Assembly (NCBI RefSeq): GCF_900105715.1
Contig: NZ_FNRY01000001.1
Location: forward strand, 1,116,001-1,180,000
DNA: 64,000 nt
DNA from: Paramicrobacterium humi
Lineage (GTDB): Bacteria; Actinomycetota; Actinomycetes; Actinomycetales; Microbacteriaceae
Direction of reading: 5' to 3'
Under the pieces are notes generated by a model, which searched no databases, was not told the DNA's origin, and saw nothing but the letters and a program-made list of their open reading frames with translations. Of the stretch, positions 15,855-25,297 are shown piece after piece. The translations under genes were made by a program, and so were the position numbers. Position 1 is the stretch's first letter. Each line of letters starts with the position of its first letter.

Positions 15855-17492
15855 CTACCTACCGAGCTTGCGGCGCAACGGGGCAAGTGCTCCCTTGAGA
15901 TCGGGCGAGCGCGTGACGATGAGGATTCCGAAGTAGATCACGGCCATCACGATTCCCACGACAGCCATCGTCACGACGGCGCCGATCACGCTCCCGACGG
16001 CGAATCCGTCCTCCCGCGTAGCGCCGAGAAGCCACGTGATGAGCCAGCCGACGGCTGCAGCGGGAATCGCGGCGAGGACAAAGCGGCCGATCGCCAGGAG
16101 CACGGCGCGCGCCCCGAGCCCTCCGATCTTTCGGCGTAGGAAGAGATAGCCGACCGTCATCTGCGCCACGCCGGCGATGGAGATGGATGCGGCGAGCCCG
16201 AAGCCGATCCATTCCCTCGGCAGCAGCGAGCAGCTGACGGCGAGAGCGATGAAGAGGGCGGACTGCACGACGGTGGAGAAGAAGGGAGTGCGCGTGTCGC
16301 CGAGCGCGTAGAAGGTGCGCTGGATCACGAAGAGGAGAGTGAACGGAAGCAGATCGCCGAGGTACGCGAGGATGACGAGCGCCATCTGGCCCGCCTGCTC
16401 GATCTTTCCCGTGAAGAGGCTGGAGAAGGGCAGGGCCACGACGGCGATGACGGCGCCCGCCAGGACGATCAGCACGGTTATCTGGCGTGCGGCACGAGCG
16501 ACGTCCTCCTTCATCGCTTCGATGCGCCCGGCGTGCGCGTGCTCCGCGAGGCGCGTGAAGTAGGCGGTCGCGACGGAGACGGCGATCACCGAGTGCGGCA
16601 GCATGATGATGAGCCACGAGGCCTGCAGCGCCGCTGTGGACGCGCCCTGACCGGCAGCGAGGAACGAGACGTTCGTCTGTACGACGCCGCCCAGCTGGGT
16701 GAGCAGGAGCGACGCGAACGTCCAGCCGGCGAGCTTGCCCGTCTTCCGCAGGCCGATTCCGCGCCAGCGGAAGTCGGGACGGTAGCGCAGGCCGATGCGG
16801 CGCCAGAAGAGAAAGAGGACGAGTGCTTGAGCGGCGATTCCGGCCGTCGCGGAGCCGGCGAGAAGCGTGATCATGCCGTCCGTCCACTCGGTGACGAGAC
16901 GATGACCGGCCGGGTCGGCGCCGAAGATGAGCATGAACGCGACGAGACCGAGCATGGCGATGACGTTGTTGAGCGCGGGAGCCCACGTGAACGGGCCGAA
17001 CAGCTTGTGTGCGTTGAGGATCTCGCCGAGGAGCGAGTACAGGCCGTAGAAGAACACCTGGGGGAGGCACCAGTACGCGAAAGCCGTCGCGAGGGCACGC
17101 GCCGCCGGGTCGATCTCGCCGCTCGTGAGGTAGATGTTGATGATGAACGGCGCCGCGAGGCAGACCAGCAGGGTCACCCCGAGCAGGATCGCCACCGCGA
17201 CAGTGAGCAGCTTGTTGATGTAGGCGCGGCCGCGGTCTTCGCTGACGATCGCCCGGACGATCGTCGGCACGAGTATGGCGCTGAAGACGCCACCGGCGAC
17301 GATGGAGTAGATCTGATTCGGGAGCTGGTTGGCGACGCCGAACGCGTCAGCGCTCGCGCTCGCCACGCTGCCGATCGCGCTTGCGAGCAGCACCGCCTTA
17401 ATGAAGCCGAGGACCCGCGAGACGACAGTCCCGGAGGCGAGGAAAAGGCTCGCCCGGCCGATCGACTCCTCTCTCCCCGTCGCCTCAGTCAT
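15855..17492 (-). CDS. murJ: Lipid II flippase MurJ (MviN)
   Basis: This encodes about 545 residues with about 14 hydrophobic segments, an MOP-superfamily flippase that moves lipid II across the membrane. The N-terminal ASLFLASGTVVSRVLGFIK and DAFGVANQLPNQIYSI are strongly conserved MurJ motifs. It overlaps the upstream DUF6049-like gene (ATGACTGA). ATG 17492 has AAGGA at good spacing, whereas ATG 17498 overlaps that ribosome site. Actinobacterial MurJ is often longer with a pseudokinase domain; this one has none. Confidence 0.93.
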   Translation of the reverse strand: MTEATGREESIGRASLFLASGTVVSRVLGFIKAVLLASAIGSVASASADAFGVANQLPNQIYSIVAGGVFSAILVPTIVRAIVSEDRGRAYINKLLTVAVAILLGVTLLVCLAAPFIINIYLTSGEIDPAARALATAFAYWCLPQVFFYGLYSLLGEILNAHKLFGPFTWAPALNNVIAMLGLVAFMLIFGADPAGHRLVTEWTDGMITLLAGSATAGIAAQALVLFLFWRRIGLRYRPDFRWRGIGLRKTGKLAGWTFASLLLTQLGGVVQTNVSFLAAGQGASTAALQASWLIIMLPHSVIAVSVATAYFTRLAEHAHAGRIEAMKEDVARAARQITVLIVLAGAVIAVVALPFSSLFTGKIEQAGQMALVILAYLGDLLPFTLLFVIQRTFYALGDTRTPFFSTVVQSALFIALAVSCSLLPREWIGFGLAASISIAGVAQMTVGYLFLRRKIGGLGARAVLLAIGRFVLAAIPAAAVGWLITWLLGATREDGFAVGSVIGAVVTMAVVGIVMAVIYFGILIVTRSPDLKGALAPLRRKLGR

Positions 17493-19632
17493 CGGCATCC
17501 TTCACGACGGAGGCGTCGGCCGGCGTGGGGCCCTCTCCCGGCGTGCTGTGACGGTTCTCGCGACGGCGACGGTGGATCGTGCGGATGAGGCCGAACACGA
17601 ACAGCAGCGTGACGCCGGTCACAAGGATGATGGTGCCGATCCGCTCCCAGTCGGCCCGGACGGTGACCGGCACCGTCGAGCTGTCGGCGATCGGGACCCC
17701 GCTCGGGCTGAACAGCTCGAGGCGGAGGTTCACGTCGCCGTTTCCGAGCCGAGCCGTCACGGGGATGGCGACGGCCTGCTGCGTCTGAGCGGGGATCTCG
17801 GTGACATCCGAGGAGGTCACGACGAGGCGGGGGTTGTCCGGTGAGGCGCGCATGACGACCTTCACCGGCAGGTCGAGGGAGTTGCGGACCGAGATCTTTA
17901 TCGAGATCTGGTCGGCGATCATGAGGATGGGGCTCGATCGCACGATCGTGATGGAGTCGAGGGTCTTCGCGGTCGCGGTCTCGAACGCGCTTCTCGCATC
18001 GTCCCAGCCGGAGGCGTCGTCGCGCCAGCCGACTGAATACAGTGCGAGCTTGGCGGCATCCTGCCGGCCGATCAGGATGCTCGGGTCTTCGAGGACGCTC
18101 GAGAACGCGGCGATCGCTTCGTCGTGCGACGCCGCTTGACGGAAGGCGTCGAGTCGTGAATCCGACTGCGCGGCGTCCGTGATGGCGACCGCGGAATCGC
18201 TGCTCGGGTCGATATCGCTGAGCGGCACCGGCGTGACGGTCTGCAGGGTGCCGAGCCGGCTCAGCACGGAGGAGAGGCGCGCGGAGCTCGTGGGCCAGGT
18301 GCGGTCAAGGGTCAGCAGCACGTGGCGCTTGTCGGCTCCCGGCTCACCCGACATGACGGCGAGCTCCGCACTGAGCGCCGCGAGGGCGTCTGACTGAGCC
18401 GTGTCGCCCGTCGCGGTCACGGCGCGGCGCAAGGCCGCGGAGGCGGCGGAGTCGGCGACGTAGACCGCTTCACCCTCGGCGGTTCCGGCGGCGGGGACGG
18501 TCGTGCGCTCCCCCGCTGATGTGTTCGAAGACGCGATGATCGCCGGCCCGGCCTCGGCTGCGGCGAGGCTCTTGAGGTCGGCCCGGGTCACGGTATTGTC
18601 GGCGGGCCAGACCATCGAATCGAAGGTGTACGGGAAGTCGAGCAGAGACTCGAGCGTGGGAATGCCGTCGGCGTCGGTGGTCGGCTCGGGATCGGGCGTC
18701 GACTCGAGGGAGCTCGTGCCCGGAGTCCCCGTCGACTGCGTCGCCGGGGCGGTGGGCTTCGGGGGCGAGAAGTTCGCCGGGTCGAGGCCGTACTCGAGCG
18801 AGCTCGGAGCGAGGAGGCTCGTCGCCCCGGACTGCAGCTGCGCCGTCGGGTCAGCGTCTGCATACTGCAACGGGAATGTGTCATTCGAGGCGGCCGCGAG
18901 GCGCGCCAGCCAGTCGACGGCGGACTCCGGCGCCGCTGAGCCGAGCGCGTGGATAGAGGCGACGATGCGTGGGTCGATGCCCAAGGCGATGGGCCGATTC
19001 ATCGCGCCGTCGAGCTGCTGCGTCAGGATGCCGTCCGGCTCCGTCGCGGACGCGAGAGTGTCTGCGTCGATCAGGCCGTCAGTGCTGGGAGGAATCGTGA
19101 TCGGCATCGCGACCGACACGTTTAGGCGGGCCGAAGGAGCCGCGGGCGCGTACACGAAGGCGTCACGAGACTGCGCCGTCGTCATGCCAGCAGCATATGT
19201 TCCCGAAAGAGCATATGCGCCGAAGTCGTCGGGGAGTTTGAGTTCAGATGCTTCGATCGTGATCGGCGTGCTCGTCCACGTGGCGTGCGGGGACAACTCT
19301 GGGACGTCGATGGTGTCGACGGTGACGGGCGTGCTCGTCGACTCGTTGCCCGGGGTCAGGAACGCGCCGAGCGCGGCGCGCGAGCCGAACGGGCGGTCGG
19401 CCGCGGCGAGGATCACATGCCCCGCGGGAACGAGGTCCGTCGTCGGGTTCGACACCGTGAGGCTCACGCGGAAGGACCCGTCGGGGCCGAGCGGAGTGTC
19501 GAGAAGCTCAGCGTCGAGAGTGACGGCGGAGTCTTCTGTCACCGCGGCGGCGGGCTCGGGCGCGCCGGCGAGGGACGACAAAGCGACGGCGGTGAGGGCG
19601 GCCGCGCACGCGAGAGTCGTTCGAAGATTCAT
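17485..19632 (-). CDS. DUF6049-like secreted/membrane-anchored protein
   Basis: This encodes 715 residues. A signal peptide (about residues 1-30, ending near PEPAAA) is followed by a long Ser/Thr/Ala/Asp-rich extracellular region with Ig-like parts and one C-terminal transmembrane helix (TIILVTGVTLLFVFGLI) before a basic cytoplasmic tail. Position upstream of murJ with overlap is characteristic of the actinobacterial DUF6049 family, whose biochemical role I do not know. ATG 19632 starts the signal peptide. Confidence 0.82.
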   Translation of the reverse strand: MNLRTTLACAAALTAVALSSLAGAPEPAAAVTEDSAVTLDAELLDTPLGPDGSFRVSLTVSNPTTDLVPAGHVILAAADRPFGSRAALGAFLTPGNESTSTPVTVDTIDVPELSPHATWTSTPITIEASELKLPDDFGAYALSGTYAAGMTTAQSRDAFVYAPAAPSARLNVSVAMPITIPPSTDGLIDADTLASATEPDGILTQQLDGAMNRPIALGIDPRIVASIHALGSAAPESAVDWLARLAAASNDTFPLQYADADPTAQLQSGATSLLAPSSLEYGLDPANFSPPKPTAPATQSTGTPGTSSLESTPDPEPTTDADGIPTLESLLDFPYTFDSMVWPADNTVTRADLKSLAAAEAGPAIIASSNTSAGERTTVPAAGTAEGEAVYVADSAASAALRRAVTATGDTAQSDALAALSAELAVMSGEPGADKRHVLLTLDRTWPTSSARLSSVLSRLGTLQTVTPVPLSDIDPSSDSAVAITDAAQSDSRLDAFRQAASHDEAIAAFSSVLEDPSILIGRQDAAKLALYSVGWRDDASGWDDARSAFETATAKTLDSITIVRSSPILMIADQISIKISVRNSLDLPVKVVMRASPDNPRLVVTSSDVTEIPAQTQQAVAIPVTARLGNGDVNLRLELFSPSGVPIADSSTVPVTVRADWERIGTIILVTGVTLLFVFGLIRTIHRRRRENRHSTPGEGPTPADASVVKDADD

Positions 19633-19715
19633 AGGCTTGGCAAGCAATCGCTCGTGCGAGGGCTCAGCCGATTCTACGTTGCCGTGACACAGCGCTGCCT
19701 GAACGCGGCGCCGAC

Positions 19716-20105
19716 TCACTCCTCGCGGTGTCGGGTGGCCGGTTCGGCGGGCGAGACTTGCGCATGGTCGAGCTGACCCGCGAGCCGCCACACGGCGTGC
19801 GTGAGCACGGGATGCCGATGCGCGATCTCACGGAGGATCTCATACTCGAGGCGATCCGCGGACGCGCGAAGCTCAGCGGCATCCGCTCGCGACGTCTCGG
19901 ACGCGAGCCGCGCGAGCAGATACTCGGCTGTCTTGCCTTGCGCGTCGAGAGCCTCATCGCGCAGCGCGACGACGACGAGCTCGTCGACGGTGGGCAGCTC
20001 CTGGAGGAACTCCCAGGGATCTTCACCGTCGCGCGCATGGTGCTCGATGAGCACGTCGAGCTCGAGCCGGGCGTCGGCGCGCAGCCGAACGATGTCGAGG
20101 CTCAT
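19716..20105 (-). CDS. Conserved hypothetical protein, acidic and helical
   Basis: This encodes about 129 residues, predicted cytosolic and mostly helical, rich in Glu, Asp, Ala and Leu, with no membrane segment or recognised motif. Codon use matches neighbouring real genes. ATG 20105 has GGAG 6 nt upstream; an in-frame start at 20126 would add seven residues. It precedes the DUF6049-like gene by 83 bp. Function is unknown. Confidence 0.6.
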   Translation of the reverse strand: MSLDIVRLRADARLELDVLIEHHARDGEDPWEFLQELPTVDELVVVALRDEALDAQGKTAEYLLARLASETSRADAAELRASADRLEYEILREIAHRHPVLTHAVWRLAGQLDHAQVSPAEPATRHREE

Positions 20106-20245
20106 GCCGTCTCCGCCTTCCGTCACTCGTGCCGTGTGCTGCGATTAAGCCTACGACGCGGGCGGCCGCCGCGTGGTTCACGTGCCGCGGACGGGGGCAA
20201 CAGCGTCCCCTGTTGCGTCGGCGGGACGATGTGCCACGATGGCAT

Positions 20246-20626
20246 ATGGTCACATCACGATTGAGCGACAGCACCCTGCAGCACTTCACGGACGTGCTGC
20301 AGAGACGCAAGGCCGAACTGCTGCACCAGATGGGTGCCAACGACGAGTCCCTCGTGCAGGTTCGGCAGTCGCTCGGTGAGGGGACCAACGATGACGAGCA
20401 CGACCCCGAGGGTCCGACCATGTCGGAGGAGTGGTCGATGCTGACGGGACTGCAGGCCGAGGCGCGATCGGAGCTGCGTGAACTCGACAGTGCGCTCGAA
20501 CGCATCGAAGCCCGCGACTACGGGCTCTGCGCGGCGTGCGGCAACCCGATCGGCCGGCCGCGGCTCGAGGCGCGACCGTATGCGACGCTGTGCATCGAGT
20601 GCGCCCGCAAGGCGGAGGCGCGATAG
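20246..20626 (+). CDS. DksA/TraR-type C4 zinc-finger protein
   Basis: This encodes 126 residues. A helical coiled-coil-like N-terminal region is followed by a C4 zinc finger, CAACGNPIGRPRLEARPYATLCIECA (cysteines near residues 91, 94, 112, 115). DksA/TraR proteins act in the RNA polymerase secondary channel; actinobacterial short members are often of unknown role. ATG 20246 is within GGCATATGG. It converges with the RecQ-like gene with a 6-bp gap. Confidence 0.85.
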   Translation: MVTSRLSDSTLQHFTDVLQRRKAELLHQMGANDESLVQVRQSLGEGTNDDEHDPEGPTMSEEWSMLTGLQAEARSELRELDSALERIEARDYGLCAACGNPIGRPRLEARPYATLCIECARKAEAR

Positions 20627-20632
20627 CGGGCG

Positions 20633-22747
20633 CTAGGCCGTCTGGGCGAGCACGAGCGGAAGCACGGCGGCGGCGCCCGCGTGACGGAGAAGCCGCCCGG
20701 CGACAGTGACGCTCCACCTGCTGTCGGCGCGGTCGTCGACGAGCAGCACCGTCCGCCCCTCGATCTGCTCGCGCACGTGCTGGGGAACGCCGAAGCGGTT
20801 CCACACGGCGGCGAGGCGGAAGACGCTGTTGCCGCCGGTGCCGCTTGCGGCATCCGTCCCCGACTCGAGCTCCCCGAGGTAGGGGAGCCGGCCGATGGCG
20901 GCGATGCCCCGGGCGAGCGAGTCGACGAGCTGCGGGCGGCTGTGCGAGGGAAGGGAGACGACGGCGTCGGGGCGCGCGTCCCAGCGCCAGTCGGCGAGCA
21001 CGCGCACGCACGCGTCGAGCATCGCGCTGTCGATCGGGGCGTCGGGCGCGCCCTCGCGGAACAGCTCGCGCAGAGGCCCGCCCCAGCCGAGGTCGGTGAG
21101 CCGCGCGAGGGCGCGGCCCGGCTCGACGCGCTCCTCGGCGGGGATGCGACCGGAGACCGGGAGCCCGACCCTGTCGGCACCCGTCGGCCACATGGCACGC
21201 GGATCGAGAACGACGCCCACGCGATTGAGACCCGAGGACGCGGCTTCGGTCGCGGACTCGTCGAATCCGCTCGGATACCAGGGACCGGCGCACACGTCGC
21301 AGCGCCCACACTCGATGGCGCTGTCGTCGTCGAGTTCACGCTGCAGGAAGGCCATGCGGCACGAATCGGTGGTCTCGTACGCGATCATCGCGTCCTGCTC
21401 CGCCACGCGCTCGGCGGCAATGCGCTCGTAGCGCTCACGATCGTAGGTCCACGGCGCACCGGTCGCGACCCAGCCTCCCGAGACGCGACTCACGGCGCCG
21501 TCGACGTCGAGCACCTTGAGCAGAAGCTCGAGGGCGCTGCGCTTGAGATCGACCCGCGCTTCGAGAGCGGGAGTCGACAGCGGCGCCGGCGCCGCGCCGA
21601 GCTCCGCGATGACGGCGTGGGCGGCCTGTTCGTCGGGCATCGACGCGGTCGCGAAGTAACGCCAGATCGCCCGGTCTTCCTCACCCGGGAGAAGGAGGAC
21701 GTCGGCGGTGTCCGTCGCGCGCCCCGCGCGCCCCACCTGCTGGTAGTAGGCGACGGGTGACGACGGGGCGCCGAGGTGGATCACGAACCCGAGGTCGGGC
21801 TTGTCGAAGCCCATGCCGAGCGCGCTCGTCGCGACAAGCGCCTTCACGGCGTTGTCTTTGAGGGCCTGCTCGGCGTGCTCGCGCTCGGCCGGATCGGTGC
21901 GGCCCGTGTAGGCGAGCACATTGTGCCCGGCCTCCCGCAGCAGCCGCGCCGTGTCGTCGGCGGAGGACACGGTGAGGGCGTAGATGATGCCGCTGCCGGG
22001 CATGTCGCCGATGTGGCTGAGCAGCCAGGCCAGGCGAGCCGCGTTGTCGGGGAGCGAGAGCACGCCTAGTCGGAGGGAGCGGCGCGCGAGGGGGCCGCGG
22101 ATGGTGAGCACGTCGCCGCCGCCCGCACTCAGCTGCTCGGCGACGTCGGTGACGACGCGCTGGTTGGCCGTCGCCGTCGTGGCGAGAACGGGGACGCCGT
22201 CTGGCATGCGCGCGACGAGGTCGCGCAGCCGGCGGTAGTCGGGCCGGAAATCGTGGCCCCAGTCCGAGATGCAGTGCGCCTCGTCGACGACGAGAAGACC
22301 GGTGCGGCGCACGAGCTCCGGCAGCTGCTCCTCGCGGAAGCGCGGATTGTTGAGCCGCTCGGGCGAGACCAGCAGCACGTCGATCTCGTCGTTCTGCAGC
22401 CCCGCGATGACGTCGTCCCACTCGTGCGCGTTCGCGGAGCTGATGGACGCTGCTCGAACGCCCGCTCGCGCCGCCGCCGCGACCTGGTCGCGCATGAGCG
22501 CGAGGAGGGGCGACACGAGGATCGAGGGCCCGGCTCCCCTGCGCCGCAGCAGGAGGGTCGCGACAAAGTACACGGCAGACTTGCCCCAGCCGGTGCGCTG
22601 CACGACGAGCGCGCGCCGACGCTCGTCGACGAGGGCGGAGATCGCCTCGAACTGTCCCTCGTGGAACTCGGCGTCGTCGCTGTTCACCAGGGTGCGGAGA
22701 ACCTCGAGAGCCTCGGTACGCGTGTCGGTCGTCGCGGCGGAGGTCAT
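20633..22747 (-). CDS. RecQ-like ATP-dependent DNA helicase with C-terminal phosphoribosyltransferase-like region
   Basis: This encodes about 704 residues. Helicase motifs visible are I (RTGWGKSAVYF), II (VVDEAHCISDWGHDFRPDYRRL), III (ATTATAN), V (VATSALGMGFDKPDL) and VI (QQVGRAGR), followed by the RecQ zinc-binding cysteines (CRMAFLQREL, CGRCDVC). The C-terminal ~200 residues contain VVSLPSHSRPQLVDSLARGIAAIG and RTVLLVDDRADSRWS, resembling a phosphoribosyltransferase (ComF-like) fold. ATG 22747 follows GAGG. Confidence 0.88.
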   Translation of the reverse strand: MTSAATTDTRTEALEVLRTLVNSDDAEFHEGQFEAISALVDERRRALVVQRTGWGKSAVYFVATLLLRRRGAGPSILVSPLLALMRDQVAAAARAGVRAASISSANAHEWDDVIAGLQNDEIDVLLVSPERLNNPRFREEQLPELVRRTGLLVVDEAHCISDWGHDFRPDYRRLRDLVARMPDGVPVLATTATANQRVVTDVAEQLSAGGGDVLTIRGPLARRSLRLGVLSLPDNAARLAWLLSHIGDMPGSGIIYALTVSSADDTARLLREAGHNVLAYTGRTDPAEREHAEQALKDNAVKALVATSALGMGFDKPDLGFVIHLGAPSSPVAYYQQVGRAGRATDTADVLLLPGEEDRAIWRYFATASMPDEQAAHAVIAELGAAPAPLSTPALEARVDLKRSALELLLKVLDVDGAVSRVSGGWVATGAPWTYDRERYERIAAERVAEQDAMIAYETTDSCRMAFLQRELDDDSAIECGRCDVCAGPWYPSGFDESATEAASSGLNRVGVVLDPRAMWPTGADRVGLPVSGRIPAEERVEPGRALARLTDLGWGGPLRELFREGAPDAPIDSAMLDACVRVLADWRWDARPDAVVSLPSHSRPQLVDSLARGIAAIGRLPYLGELESGTDAASGTGGNSVFRLAAVWNRFGVPQHVREQIEGRTVLLVDDRADSRWSVTVAGRLLRHAGAAAVLPLVLAQTA

Positions 22748-22846
22748 GAGCCTCACGGTACCGGGCGCGGCTGACAGGCACGCGTGCGCGGTCGGGCCGG
22801 TGGAGAACGCGGCGCACTGCCCACGGCGCCTGTGGAGAGTGCGGTG

Positions 22847-22855
22847 TTATCCACA
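22847..22855 (+). promoter_or_regulatory. Isolated DnaA box between recQ-like and the next gene
   Basis: A perfect TTATCCACA sits in the divergent promoter region (22748-22906), about 19 kb from oriC. A single 9-mer could be chance or part of DnaA-regulated expression. Confidence 0.35.
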
Positions 22856-22906
22856 GATCGGGCCGCGAGCGGCATCCGACCCCGATTGACTCGCGAGGAT
22901 CGGCCC

Positions 22907-23341
22907 ATGACGATCAGTGCTGATGAAGCGGCGGCGACCCCGCTGACGACGGACGAGGCCATCGCGGAACGCGTGCAGATGCTCATCGGGCGGGCGATCC
23001 GGCGAACGTGGTGGCTGCTGTTTCTCGACGACGACGATCGGCAGCTTCCCCTGATGATGCCGGTCGACGACTACCCGCTCGTGCCCGACGCCGTGTCCGC
23101 CGACGGCAGCGCCGACTTCGTGCGCTCCGCGATGGAGGGCGTCGGCGCCCGACACGTGATCTTCGTGTGGGAGCGACCGGTCGGAGCGGGAATCACCGGG
23201 CCCGACCGTGCGTGGGCGAGCCTGCTCGCCGACGGATGCCGCGAGCGGGGGCTGAGCGTGCGAGCGCAGCTCATCAGCCACCGGCAGGGCGTGCGCTGGC
23301 TCGCTCCCGACGACTACGCCGAGCACAGCGTCGCCTCGTGA
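22907..23341 (+). CDS. Conserved hypothetical protein
   Basis: This encodes 144 residues and is predicted soluble, with a central RRTWWLLFLDDDDRQLPLMMPVDDYP stretch and HVIFVWERP. This pattern recurs in actinobacterial proteins of unknown role that I recognise only as a family of hypotheticals. ATG 22907 is preferred over in-frame codons upstream, which overlap the DnaA box and promoter. It is followed after 21 bp by the methyltransferase gene, so co-transcription is likely. Confidence 0.7.
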   Translation: MTISADEAAATPLTTDEAIAERVQMLIGRAIRRTWWLLFLDDDDRQLPLMMPVDDYPLVPDAVSADGSADFVRSAMEGVGARHVIFVWERPVGAGITGPDRAWASLLADGCRERGLSVRAQLISHRQGVRWLAPDDYAEHSVAS

Positions 23342-23362
23342 GCGGCCCTGCGAGAATGAAGC

Positions 23363-24889
23363 GTGACTCTCATCGACAGTTTGCGCTCGGATCTGCGTTC
23401 CGCGGGATACACGGTGGCCGCCGTCTCGGCGCTGTGGGGCGAGGAGGCCGCCGCTGCCCTGCACCGCGGGCAGCGCGTTCCGGCCGTGCGGGCGCTCGAT
23501 TCTGCAGAGGACTCCCCTCTCGCCACTCTGGCCCGCATGTTTCTGCTCGGCCTCGACAGCGACCCCGACGCCGTCGGCCGAGCGCTGCCGTCGCTCGGCG
23601 TGGAGGGCGCGACCGCGCTCGGACTGGCGGCGACCGTGCCCGGCGGCATCCGGGCCCGCCGTGACCTGCGGCCATACGCCTTCGTGGACTCCACCGGTGA
23701 GGGAAGCTGGTGGATCGTGTCCGATCTCGGTGAGCTCGCGCTCGGGCACGCGCTCGGCGAGGATCACGTGCTCGGCGTCGGCGGCGCGTCGCTCACGCTG
23801 TCGGGCCTCATGCTGCAGCGGCCCGTGAGCCGCGTTCTCGACCTCGGCACGGGGTGCGGCATCCAGGCGATGCACGCCGCGCGCCACGCTGAGCACGTCG
23901 TGGCCACCGACATCTCGCGCCGTGCCCTCGAGATCGCGCGGCTCAATGCGGAGCTCAACGGCATCGGAAACATCGAGTTCCGGCACGGCAGCCTCTTCGA
24001 GCCGGTCGCGGGCGAGCGCTTCGACCAGATCGTGAGCAACCCGCCGTTCGTCATCACGCCGCGGCGGCCCGGCGTTCCCGAATACGAGTACCGCGACGGC
24101 GGCATGGTCGGCGACGAGCTCGTGCGCGCCGTGATCGCCGGCTGCGCGACGCATCTCGAGCCGGGCGGGACGGCGCAGATGCTCGGCAACTGGGAATACC
24201 ACTCGGATGCCGCGGGCCTCGACCGCGCGCGCGGCTGGGTCACGGCGCTCGAGGCCGAGCGGACGCCCCTCGACGCCTGGCTCATCGAGCGCGAGGTGCA
24301 GTCCCCCGAGGAGTACGCCGAGACGTGGATCCGCGACGGCGGCACGCGCGCGGGAAGCGCAGCGTTCGACGAGCTGTACGACGCGTGGCTCGCCGACTTC
24401 GAGGCGCGCGACGTGCGCGCTGTCGGCTTCGGCTACGTCATTCTGCGCCGTCCCGTCACCCCGGAGGCTCCGCGATGGAACCTGTTCGAGCGGTTACACA
24501 CCGCGACGGGCGAGAACGAGACGGGGCTCGGCGTGCACATCGCCGCGTGCATCGACGCCCGCGACCGGGAGGCCGCCCTCAGCGACGCCGAGCTCGCGGC
24601 ATCCGCTCTCATGCGTGCCGCGGACGTGACGGAAGAACGCCACTACTGGCCGGGAAGCGACGACCCGCAGGCGATGCTGCTGCACCAGGGCGGCGGATTC
24701 GGGCGCACCGTTCCCCTGGACACGGCACTTGCCGCGCTGCTGGGAGCGTGCGACGGCGAACTGCCGCTCGGCGTGCTCGTTGCCGCCATCGCGCAGCTGC
24801 TCGAGGTGGACGAGTCCGCGCTCGCCGCGCAGCTGCTGCCGCGCGTGCGCGAGCTCATCGGCACGGGAATGCTGCTCTTCGCCGTCTGA
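23363..24889 (+). CDS. Class I SAM-dependent methyltransferase (DUF7059-type)
   Basis: This encodes 508 residues. An N-terminal helical region (1-150) precedes a Rossmann methyltransferase core with motif I VLDLGTGCGIQAMHAA near residue 155-170 and the catalytic NPPF motif typical of N-directed small-substrate methyltransferases (PrmC/RlmF-like). The C-terminal ~180 residues contain a winged-helix-like part. Actinobacterial proteins with this layout are annotated only as methyltransferases, so the substrate is unknown. GTG 23363 is the start. Confidence 0.85.
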   Translation: MTLIDSLRSDLRSAGYTVAAVSALWGEEAAAALHRGQRVPAVRALDSAEDSPLATLARMFLLGLDSDPDAVGRALPSLGVEGATALGLAATVPGGIRARRDLRPYAFVDSTGEGSWWIVSDLGELALGHALGEDHVLGVGGASLTLSGLMLQRPVSRVLDLGTGCGIQAMHAARHAEHVVATDISRRALEIARLNAELNGIGNIEFRHGSLFEPVAGERFDQIVSNPPFVITPRRPGVPEYEYRDGGMVGDELVRAVIAGCATHLEPGGTAQMLGNWEYHSDAAGLDRARGWVTALEAERTPLDAWLIEREVQSPEEYAETWIRDGGTRAGSAAFDELYDAWLADFEARDVRAVGFGYVILRRPVTPEAPRWNLFERLHTATGENETGLGVHIAACIDARDREAALSDAELAASALMRAADVTEERHYWPGSDDPQAMLLHQGGGFGRTVPLDTALAALLGACDGELPLGVLVAAIAQLLEVDESALAAQLLPRVRELIGTGMLLFAV

Positions 24890-24989
24890 GGCGACGCGCC
24901 GCAAAGATAAGGCATCTGCCCGATGGGACGGACCCGCCTTAGCTCGCACTCTGGGGATATCGCAGAAGGGTCCTCAAGGAGTGAGCAGC

Positions 24990-25238
24990 ATGTACGAATC
25001 GCCAGAGCTCTACTACGACACGGTATGGCGCGAGCGGGAGCGTGAGCTCGAGCAGCGGATAGCGTGGCGGCGGGCGGCAGAGGAGAGTCCCGAACGCGTG
25101 GTGCCGAGCCGGCTGTCCCTGCTGCGCGAGCGGGCCGTAACCGCCCTGAGGGGTGTCTTCCGGGCGCGTCGGGAGAGAGCGGCGCGCACTCGGGAGGCGG
25201 CATCCTCGCCCGAGCCGTGCCCCACGGCGCTGCCGTGA
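24990..25238 (+). CDS. Small basic hypothetical protein
   Basis: This encodes about 82 residues, Arg/Glu-rich, with an amphipathic N-terminal stretch (ESPELYYDTVWRERERELEQ) and a basic middle. AAGGAG lies 8 nt before ATG 24990, a good start. No family was recognised. It ends 59 bp before the LuxR-type regulator, whose role might be linked. Confidence 0.6.
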   Translation: MYESPELYYDTVWRERERELEQRIAWRRAAEESPERVVPSRLSLLRERAVTALRGVFRARRERAARTREAASSPEPCPTALP

Positions 25239-25297
25239 CCCTCGCGGACAGCTCCCTCACCCTCCCGAGCGTCGGAGGGGCGTGCAACGATGGAAGC

